A stretch of DNA of 24,932 nucleotides from Flammula alnicola. Its lineage: Eukaryota; Basidiomycota; Agaricomycetes; Agaricales; Strophariaceae. The notes beneath the pieces are model-generated. The model saw only the letters and a list, made by a program, of their open reading frames with translations, did not search any database and was not told the DNA's origin. How positions within the stretch are numbered: position 1 is the first letter of the stretch; every line of letters starts with the position of its first letter. The stretch covers positions 1 to 24,932 of the forward strand of contig JADNRV010000557.1 of NCBI GenBank assembly GCA_015499995.1, read 5' to 3'. Below, in pieces: positions 17,397-24,932 of this stretch. A program made the position numbers and the translations under genes.

Positions 17397-19039
17397 CTAC
17401 CGCTGAATCACATAGGTGATCGGCGGTGGCAATCGGCCTCTCGTGGTTTCGTCATATGACGGAGGCGAAGTCTCCGTGTCGCTTCCGCCCCATTGGCTAA
17501 ACCGACCTCTGGTGCCACGGAACGCGGTAGTCGATGTTGCTTCTCCTGATCGAGAAGTTTCGTCGGAACTGCTATTTTGCGTTGCCGCTGGAGAGAAAAG
17601 TGGAAGAGGACGGACGACTCGATTGGGAGTGAAGATGTCCTCTGTTCGGTCCGGGTTGAAGAAGCCATGTTCCGTGGCGGCCGCGCTTTGCATCAAGCCC
17701 ATGGTAGGGTTATCATCATACATCGATGCAGTGAGAGGAGGGCTAATCTGTGCTGAAAGTGGGATGACGGTGGTTTCGGGTCTTTGGTGTTGGAAGGGAT
17801 ATACTATATATTATATATGGATCAGAAAGGATATAATTTCGCATTGAGGGCAAGTGACTCACCAGGCTTATATCTGCCTTTGCCTCTTCTACGCCGTCGA
17901 AATACGAAGATGAGTCCGCCGAAGAGCAAAAGTATGATTACGCCGGCAATACCGCCCACGATAGCTGCCGTATGACTTTTCTTCGCCAAAGGTTGGCCTG
18001 TACCATTAGAAATAGGAAGTGCCAGTGTAAGGTTCGGCATGGTGGCTAGCGTAGAGAATGAAGGAGTGAAAGTAATATAGTCGAAAGCGAAAGTTTGGTT
18101 GGCGCAGTCGGTGAGATTGACAACAAGCGTATGATCTCCAGACTGAAGAAAGTCGTACGAGTAGAAAAGGAAATTTTGTTGTTGGCCTAGTTCAGACACA
18201 AATTGAGGCGAATCGGCGTTGACACGGTAGGTCTGAGACAGAGACTGGCCATCGAGCGTGAAGGATAATGTTATCAGTCCGAGGTTCGACCAGGTAAAAA
18301 TGCCATAGATAGCCGCTGAGCTTCCTATATGGGGAGACATAAGCGTTGTCATGGGTTGTTATATATAAAAGAGATAAAAGAGCGCGCACCACTAAAACGA
18401 TACGTGAATAAATCTCCAATATCATTCGTTTGGTGCGTTGTGTTATGATATGGGTTTCCGTCTGGTTGAGGCCCCGAATTGAACTCGGCTTGACTCCTCT
18501 TCCACTTTCCATCATACGTGAAACCGGGGTCATCATTGTCCGCAATGACGTGCTGGCCAGTTAAAGATGTGTTTTCCCCCACTGTGACCACAGCGAAGTC
18601 CACGGAGGCTCCTGCTATATTGGAGAGGGCGATATTGTGTGTTCCTTCTGCTAGCAATGGTGTTTGATACCACTGCCGGTATGTCGGTGGGTTTGGATCG
18701 GAGTAAGTAGTGTTATACGGCGCGCTTCCGTCAATTGAGACAGCGAACGTTTGGGAATCGCCAGAGACAGAGGGTGTAACCCCAAAGAATGCGACTGATG
18801 TGCCTGGATGAGGTCAGGTCAAGTGAACTGAGTGTTGGACAGGCAGAAAGAAAGAACGCGCCTTCAAATTTCATCTGCATAGTCCCAAGTTGGCTCGTAT
18901 TTTGCAGCGCAAAGTCTGACGACTGAGACGTCCCATTAAACCATTCCGGCAGGGTAGTGGTCGTCCATGGGATAGGACCAAACACAAACGAGTCGCTGCG
19001 ACTATCATCCACGACGATGAAGAGCTGGGGCTCAGCCAT
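17397..19039 (-). CDS. Single-pass membrane protein with extracellular beta-rich domains
   Basis: Four exons (18862-19039, 18390-18803, 17863-18324, 17397-17752) encode about 470 aa. The protein belongs by appearance to a large mushroom group with tandem galactose-binding-like beta domains, one TM helix and a disordered tail; its function is unknown. The ectodomain has two repeats (FIVVDDSRSDSFVFG... and VIADNDDPGFTYDGKWKRS...), each followed by a SVAFFGV or SAAIYGIF strand, and several N-glycosylation sites (NGTS, NTT, NLT, NQT). TM: AAIVGGIAGVIILLLFGGLI followed by FVFRRRRRG (stop-transfer). The cytosolic tail is Ser/Thr-rich with PPSYDE, a PPxY-type ubiquitin-ligase docking motif, near the end. 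No classic signal peptide precedes MAEPQLFIVV. The first intron (18804-18861) has a GC donor (AAG|GCGCGT); the other two are GT-AG. Confidence 0.85.
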
Positions 19040-19883
19040 AGGGCTTCCAACTCGGATGAGTGGAGGAAGGATCTCATGCAGTGGGGCATGCCTTCTTTAC
19101 CGTCCTCGCAACTATGTTTTCGGCAGGGGATGACATGACGCGGCTGTGCCTCTGACGGAGGTCTCCCGAAAGCGATGTTCAGATGTTGATCATCTGGACT
19201 ATTATGGCGAGATCTTCCCGTGAGAGCACAACATCCTATCCATAATAAACTTACATTGGCATAAATACCACACGGCTTCGCCTCAATTGATTAACAGCAT
19301 CCTCAAACTCGTCAGGGACCTTGCATATGGAAGCTCTTGCAGCAGCCAGGTGCCATTGAGGGTCATCGAAACTTGGAAAACCAGTTGATGATGATCTTGC
19401 AACGCAACAGACAAGTGGATTCTCGTTACGTACTATGTATGTTTCAACAATCTGAACGCAGTTCCTCAGCGTTAAGCTGGCTACCCGAGATAGCCAGCAA
19501 GGAGAAAAGCTATGTCGGCAATGCCGGCCACGGCTTTGACTCTGAGTATTGGAAGGGGAGGTCGAACGACGACGGCGCTGATGGCAGTCTCGAATAATGT
19601 ACATTGCCGAGTTGCCGAGGGCTATGCTTGCTTACAACCAACTTCCTTAGTGTCTCACTTCGCATTTCCTCCGACTGGGATGTTCTCGACGAATCTATCT
19701 TTACAACAGAGCATGAAATGCGCGCACAAACAATTAGATGGAAGTGCTAGGGTATGTAATGCTTTGGATGGCAACGAGAGGGTTTGCTGAGAACGAAGCC
19801 AAGCTATGCTATGGAGGTCGTACTATCGTGTCTGTTAAGTTGTTAAATAAAGAAGAGAAATAGGTATAGGAATACTAACATTA
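19040..19883. other. Gene-poor interval between membrane protein and MFS genes
   Basis: This 844-bp stretch contains a minus-strand frame at 19251-19604 (117 codons; the end reads DEFEDAVNQLRRSRVVFMPM) with no recognised domain and a Ser/Arg-rich start. It may be a gene remnant or chance. Nothing else was identified. Confidence 0.35.
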
Positions 19884-22112
19884 TTAAACTGCTGCGGCAA
19901 TAGTTGAGGAAGAGGCTCGACATCGTCGCAAGAGCCGGTGTAATAGCGGGTCAGTTCCGACGAAGCAAACCGCCAAAATGAAGCAAAATGCAAGCAGTCC
20001 AGTAGCTATAAGACATAATACCTTCCAACCATGTCTAAATTGATCAAATATCTTGAAGGAAGAGCAATAGTCAGCAATGCAGTCCCGATGAATTAAGCCA
20101 TCTCTAAATGCTCGGACATTACCTGGCCACCAACGATGGGTCCAACTAAGGGTAAGAAAGGTTAGATAGCTGAGGCGGCGATTTGAATAAAGAAGGCGCG
20201 AACCAGCTGTGCCAAGGTCATAAACCAGATTAAAAGCGCCATAAACATGGCCGTCTGGTTGGCATCTTTTAGTTTAGGCTGAGGATTTGTATAATTTTAA
20301 ACGAACATCCTACGCCTTCAATTCCTCTAGAAACGGCTGCCAATTCAGCTGTTAAAGGAGAGATGACTCCTGACGAAAAAAATGCTAGGAAAAATCAGGA
20401 TAAATTCAATCTCACAAACACTCCTCTGCTCACATTGAATCGCGAAAGATATCACGAACAATTGTAAGCGTCGTTGAATGGTGACGATGAGCCACCAAGG
20501 CAGAGCTAGCAGCAAGCAAAGAGCGGTGACCCATTCTGCGCCATTTTTATCGGCATAAAATCCGGTTATGGGTGAGGCTGATAGACGTTATATTAGATGC
20601 ACATATTGTGCAGGTTTCTGGGATTAAAATGCTAGACGCACAAATTAGGGTGGGTACAACAGCGGCGATGAAGACCATGCCAACATCGGTTGGATTAAGC
20701 TTCCATATGCGTTGTAGGTGTAAGGGTATGGATGGCTCTTGACTGCTATAAACAACACTATAGAATATCACTGTTATTAGCGTGAGAGGCGGCAAGTAAA
20801 AAGAATGGACGAATCTACCCATATATGAATATGATGAATAATGCGACCAAAGCCCTCGGCGATTGTGCGAGCTTGGCAGTTACAGCGACAAGAGAGAGGT
20901 TCTTTTTTGCCGTGGGCCTCTCCGTGGACCTTTCCGTGGGCCTCTCCGTGGGCCTCTCCGTGGGCCTCTCCGATGGGTAGGTATCACGTTGAGCGGTTCG
21001 AAATTCCTCCAATTCAAAGCCTTTCTTAACTCCCCGGCCATCTGTGGTGACTCTGTGAACCAGTCCGCGGGAATCTTCAACAAGTTCGGGAGGACTCGAA
21101 TCTTTCACATCATCATCACGGTTCAAAACAGCTGGATCAACGCCCCAAAGGAGAGCATCTTTGCGTTCGATGATAATCATCCGTCCCACAAGATCTAAGA
21201 ATGTGGCGCAAATCCCGAAGATGAATGGCCCCCGATACCCAAACCGATTGTAGAGTATTCCTCCTATAGGAGGTCCGAGTGCAAGTCTAATTTGTTTGGA
21301 AGAGTGATTTGCCGGTTTTAATGAGACAGACTCACCCTACTGATAGACCACCTATCGCGCAGCCTAGTTGTACTAGGCAGCAAATCGATTTCAGCGATAG
21401 ATTTAGGCTGAAAAGAAAGAAGAAATAGCTCACATCCTACGATAGAAGGTGGTGCTGAATCGCACCTGTCCTTGCGAGATAAACCAATTCCTTTGAGAGA
21501 GTGCATGATTGAGACTTACAGAAAAGCCAAACCGAGCACCCAGACCATGGACGATCCAATCCCTTGCAATATGCGGGAAACGCACATCACGGGATATGTG
21601 GTTGCCTCCATTAACATTACTTGCGATCCTATCAAAAGAAGAAGACCAAAGATCAAGGGCTTTTTCCTGGCATTATAGCGTTCGGAAAGCATCGCGATGG
21701 GGATGGTAGCTAGAACATTTGTTAAACCTCTCATTGAGAAACAAAAGTACCAAAGCTAGCACTCACAGGCGACCATACCAGCAGACTAGAAGGAGGAAAT
21801 GTCAATGTCATACTTGCACAAGACGAGAGAAAACACTCGCATATGCAAAAAGCAACCATCCGGTAAGTGCTGCGATGCCGGAATGACCCAGTCGTTCAAG
21901 CTGAAATGGCATGACCGGAATGATAAGAGAATAGACGAGAAGGTCTACTGCAATACCTAGAGACAAAGTGAGAGAAAGCTCGACAAGAGTACACTTCTGA
22001 GAGGTAGAACTTTACCCAAGCCAATGACAGCAGTAATCATCCAAGACGAAGATCGCCATTTGAGGCCAACAGGCTTTGTACTTGGACCACCACACAAAGA
22101 GAGCTTGAACAT
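19884..22112 (-). CDS. MFS transporter, DHA1-like (multidrug/monoamine:H+ antiporter type)
   Basis: Thirteen exons on the minus strand join into one open frame of about 520 aa, typical of 12-TM major facilitator proteins. Start ATG at 22112 (MFKLSLCGGP), then KWRSSSWMITAVIGLG and GIAVDLLVYSLIIPVMPFQL (TM1 with the DHA1 D-x-x-x-Y-S-x-x-P pattern). TIPIAMLSERYNARKKPLIF holds the MFS motif A loop between TM2 and TM3. QGIGSSMVWVLGLAF, then CDSAPPSIVG, then GLSVGLALGPPIGG is motif C of 12-TM exporters. After YRGPFIFGICATFLDLVGR a charged central loop carries an ERPT repeat, followed by SPRALVALFIIFIYG, EPSIPLHLQRIWKLNP, SSPITGFYADKNGAEWVTAL, PLTAELAAVSRGIEG, YGAFNLVYDLGTAVGPIVGG and a hydrophobic last TM. 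One intron (after AYAS) needs a weak GTTTTC donor. Substrate unknown. Confidence 0.88.
20911..20970. repeat. 12-bp minisatellite in the MFS central loop, five copies
   Basis: Five adjacent 12-bp units (CGTGGGCCTCTC on the plus strand; the second unit has two substitutions, CGTGGACCTTTC). On the coding strand each unit encodes E-R-P-T, one variant being E-R-S-T. A multiple of three keeps the frame, so the array can change length without breaking the transporter. Confidence 0.92.
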
Positions 22113-22165
22113 CCTGCTTGGCAGCCGTGAAGAAAGTTGTTGGCATCAATCTGCACAGTCACGGG

Positions 22166-22173
22166 CTTATATA
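22166..22173 (-). promoter_or_regulatory. TATA-like box of the MFS gene
   Basis: On the minus strand TATATAAG lies about 55 nt upstream of the ATG at 22112, a plausible position for a fungal TATA element. Confidence 0.4.
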
Positions 22174-22775
22174 CTTTCATCGTACGACACTCGCGGAGCT
22201 CGCGGTTGCAATGTTGATGAAAATAACCCACACGGTGAAACTCTGATCCCAGGAGCCGCAGTTATTCACTTTCCGCCTTGAACCTTAACATAAAAGGAAG
22301 GCTCGGAACTCGGGATGGGTGAGCCGGAGAGCGCGCCTTTGTTTATTGTTTTGGTCACCTCGCCCATTTTGGATGTCGGGCGCCGTCCAAAACAGTGCCC
22401 TGGGATTTCTCGAAGTCGAAGTCCCACACACCACCTGTAGTCGGTATCCCACTGTGAAACTTTCAGGCTTCAGCCTAAGGTAGGCGCCATCAGGAACCGG
22501 CTACCTTATGTAAGCGCTTATATAAGCGGCAAAATCTGGCCTTCAGGGAAAAAATAAAAATTTTAGACGTTATTTTCAGTAATAATTGAGCCAAGCATGG
22601 GTGAAATTATCCTTGACTTACATTGGATAGAAATGGATGCATTTAGGCCCACTTTAATGCCATAAATTCTTGCCCAGACTTGCCCCCACACGGTGTGTTT
22701 GAAGCATGGTCATCGGCAGACGATGCCGCTCGGGCCGACGGTCGCCGACCTACCTATTATAGTAGCTTACATAAG

Positions 22776-22789
22776 AACCCTAACCCTAA
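22776..22789. repeat. Short telomere-like block AACCCTAACCCTAA
   Basis: Two and a third units of the fungal telomere repeat (CCCTAA) occur inside the window, not at an end. Too short to be a telomere; possibly chance or an insertion or repair scar. Confidence 0.6.
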
Positions 22790-22851
22790 GTCGCGGCAAA
22801 ATCTTGAGGTCAAAAATCGGCTTACCCTTCGATCAGTTGGGTATTTATCTG

Positions 22852-22888
22852 CCAGTTATCTGCCCGGAACTTGCCGGGCAGATACTGG
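22852..22888. repeat. Hairpin built on GGCAGATAA motif
   Basis: The left arm CCAGTTATCTGCCCGG and right arm CCGGGCAGATACTGG are complementary except for one missing A, with an AACTTG loop. A further TTATCTGCC copy lies directly to the left (about 22845-22853). Confidence 0.85.
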
Positions 22889-23055
22889 CTCAGTGTCTGT
22901 CGCGCTCGTACTTGCCAATTAGAAGCTATTCTTTCGTTTGGGGGCTTTAAATTTTGTATATAGATAGTAGGGAACTGTACCAGTAGATATCTGAAATTTT
23001 ATTTGCCTTCTACCTCATTGAACTCACAAGACGAGCAAAAAAGTTATCTGCCATG

Positions 23056-23087
23056 CCAAAGTTATCTGCCATGGCAGATAACTTTGG
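23056..23087. repeat. Perfect 32-bp palindrome of the same motif
   Basis: The half site CCAAAGTTATCTGCCA (23056-23071) is followed without spacer by its exact reverse complement. Another AAAGTTATCTGCCATG copy sits just upstream (23040-23055) as a direct repeat. It lies about 140 bp before the DUF6729-like start codon and could be the terminus of that element or two abutting termini. Confidence 0.9.
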
Positions 23088-23225
23088 GCGGAGTCAACTG
23101 ACGCAACCAAGACCTTTGCGTTCCGTGCAACAACAACCTCGCTCAACGTCTCCTTCACTGTAGAACCGTCTACAACTCGGTGTCTGCTCGCTATCTCACG
23201 CGTTCTGTCCATTGACGAGAAAAAG

Positions 23226-24932
23226 ATGGCCGAAAATGGTAGGTCCCACCCAAATCTTCGATTCTGTCAGTCAAACCCGTCTCCTTTCAGCATCCGAGGA
23301 CCGCGATAATTCCCCAGCAACGAAACGTAGAGTTGGACGTCCGAAAGGCTCGAAGGACGGTCCACGCGGCCCTGATGCACCTCCACGCGGCCGTCCAAGG
23401 AACGAGGGATCTGATAGTGATGATGATGACTGGGATATAGGTGGAGGTAAGACACGTCGCCTCGCGTCGCCATACTGTGCTGCAAGTCATTAAACTTACC
23501 AATGTCTTTCATGATGAATTAGATTTTCTAGAAGAGGATGAGTATGAGTACGACGAAATCCCACAAGAGGTCTTATGGCAGCTTTACCAACTTGAGGCAT
23601 CACAAAGTCAAGGTATGCATCGTAATTTTTCAGTATTGTTCATATTTTTCATCCTTTATTAATATGGTGCATATAGGTGCTACTCCGGAGCTATCTACCT
23701 CGTCGTCGAGCCCTGCCGCGAACCACAGTGGTTCAGGAAGTGGTCTCCATCGCGGCACAGGAGATGGTGCCTCAAATTCACGCGAGGAAGCAACGTTTCG
23801 GCACCTTCGCAAAGCAGCCGAACGTTCACAGGCTCGTACGTCAACAGTATGAACATAAATGGAGCATATGCTAACGAGCTCACTCTTAGAGCCTTTTTTC
23901 AGCCAGCAGCCGGTGTTTGGTTCAGATGAGGACATTGAGAGTGACGGAGCAGATTTGGATGATGAGTCGGATACCGAGACGAGGCCAGCAAACCGACAGG
24001 GTTCATCGAAGGGCGACAATGGTAGTTCAGGTAACCGTATGTGCAGTTGTCCTTTTTCGTTCGAGTGTTTTGTGCTAACGTTCAAGCTTTCAGCATGGTT
24101 CCAGCAACCGAAGTACATGCCCGACTGGCTGTACCAGTTTTTCGGGGACATTGTCTCTCCATTAATTCACGTCAAAGAAGGGCGGGCGCGTGCGCCGCCT
24201 CCGCTGTTCCAGAATAGCAAGCCGTATTTACCAGCATCGTTTTGGATCCATCCACCGGAGCCTGTCACGACATTGTCTCATCACCGATTCATTCCACAAG
24301 TCCTCTATCGTCCCAGGATCTTTTTGTGGCTACCACATTTCTTTGTTGCAACCCTTCTCTGTCCGAAGTGCCATGCGGTGCTAGAAAAGAATGGCGCTTG
24401 CCCACCCCGACGTATAACCGACATGGAGGATTCATTTTTCATTGTGACATGGCGATACTACTGTCGCAAAGGTTGCCAATCAAACTTCCGTGGTTGGAAC
24501 CAACTATTGCTCGACTCTCTTCCACCTTACTTGCAGCTTGCCTTTCCTGCAGTTCTTTCACGTAAAGGCGGTCTGTCGCACCGTGTAATTACCCAACTAC
24601 GTGTTGGAAACCAACATAAAATGGGTCCGAGTGGTGTTCGCTCTCTCCTCCTTGAGATGCATACACACCGATTCAATGTTTTGCAAGCTCAGTACACAGA
24701 GGCTGCATTCGAGTTTGTACGTGCACGACAGGAGATTGTAGACCGTGCTCAGCCATCTCTTCACTCATATGTTGAGACTGTCATCCCAGCGTTTGGCCAT
24801 TTCGGCGATCGTCAAAATTACGCCGGATTTGTTCCTGGTGAATATTACCTTGCTCAGATGATGAACAAGGCCATTGAACGGGACGAGCATGCTGCAAATC
24901 AGCATACGGCCTGTCTTGCACCTGATCAAATT
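23226..24932 (+). CDS. AT-hook, DUF6729-like transposon-associated protein, 5' part
   Basis: The gene runs off the window end. Exons: 23226-23238, 23291-23446, 23523-23612, 23677-23835, 23890-24036 and 24094 to the edge, with introns of 52-76 nt; all joins keep frame. The N-terminus has an AT-hook-like basic stretch (RRVGRPKGSKDGP, then PPRGRPRNE) followed by acidic low-complexity text (SDSDDDDWDIGG, LEEDEYEYDE). Exon 6 starts WFQQPKYMPDWLYQFFGDIV and continues with HRFIPQVLYRPRIFLWLPHF, LCPKCHAVLEKNGACPPRRI (zinc-ribbon half), DSFFIVTWRYYCRKGC (second half), QLAFPAVLSRKGGLSHRVIT, LRVGNQHKMGPSGVRSLLLE and MMNKAIERDEHAANQHTACL. From memory these match the DUF6729 proteins found in many copies in Agaricomycetes; they usually continue into an RNase H-like part, not visible here. 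A transposase-like role is inference. Confidence 0.8.

Larger units (their letters stand above)
22113..22840. other. Gene-free interval upstream of the MFS gene
   Basis: Apart from the MFS promoter no gene is supported. The word CGGCAAAATCT occurs at about 22527 and again at about 22794, each after a TTA(T/C)ATAAG-like sequence, hinting at an old repeat. A 14-bp palindrome CGCTTATATAAGCG lies at 22515-22528. Confidence 0.4.

Noticed and set aside
17416..17847. 143-codon plus-strand frame
   Set aside because: Antisense to the last exon and intron of the membrane protein gene.
20911..20970. CRISPR-like array
   Set aside because: Units are contiguous 12-mers without spacers and lie inside a eukaryotic coding exon.
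20863..21198. Plus-strand frame with repeated GPLR units
   Set aside because: Antisense reading of the minisatellite in the MFS central loop.
22843..23225. Helitron terminus
   Set aside because: A hairpin is present but no CTRR end or Rep/helicase frame was seen, and the repeated motif is inverted at both places.
23630..24151. 173-codon minus-strand frame
   Set aside because: Antisense to spliced DUF6729-like exons; Ser/Pro-rich and without recognisable domains.

Overview
The window is nuclear DNA of a filamentous basidiomycete, most likely an Agaricomycete. Genes are split by many 48-78 nt introns with GT..AG borders and are packed on both strands. Several families expanded in mushrooms are present: a FunK-like protein kinase, an aminoglycoside-phosphotransferase-fold protein, steryl-acetylesterase-like hydrolases, a jelly-roll/single-TM surface protein and a DUF6729-type transposon gene. 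Exon models below were assembled by eye from splice signals and family resemblance; no search was run.

Layout. 1-387: 3' end of the complex I LYR subunit NDUFA6 (+). 574-1262: four-TM hypothetical protein (-). 1270-3757: a decayed tandem duplication covering a SIRT5-type sirtuin and the 3' end of SET5. One sirtuin copy has lost its body; the other (2076-3114, -) carries two frameshifts. 3541-5034: intact SET5 histone methyltransferase (-), divergent from an APH-fold kinase-like gene (5319-6656, +). 7068-7684: a hAT-type MITE with a perfect 8-bp target duplication, itself interrupted by a 173-bp TA-flanked MITE. 7763-9390: protein kinase-like gene (+), then a PP2C phosphatase (10026-11367, +), then a broken partial copy of the kinase (11559-11820).

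11998-16940: three tandem alpha/beta hydrolase paralogues (-) with identical exon structure; two read through and the third has at least five frameshifts. 17397-19039: single-pass membrane protein (-). 19884-22112: 13-exon DHA1-type MFS transporter (-) with a 12-bp minisatellite in its central loop. 22113-23225: gene-poor stretch with palindromes built on the motif TTATCTGCC/GGCAGATAA and a short telomere-like block. 23226-end: 5' two-thirds or less of an AT-hook/DUF6729-like gene (+), probably belonging to a mobile element whose end is the palindrome.

No single pathway links the genes. The left half is a mix of housekeeping and chromatin genes (complex I, SET5, sirtuin); the right half looks like accessory sequence shaped by tandem duplication, decay and transposition. 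The most unusual features are the nested MITEs, the palindrome cluster next to the transposon gene, and the repeated pattern of partial duplicates flanking intact genes.
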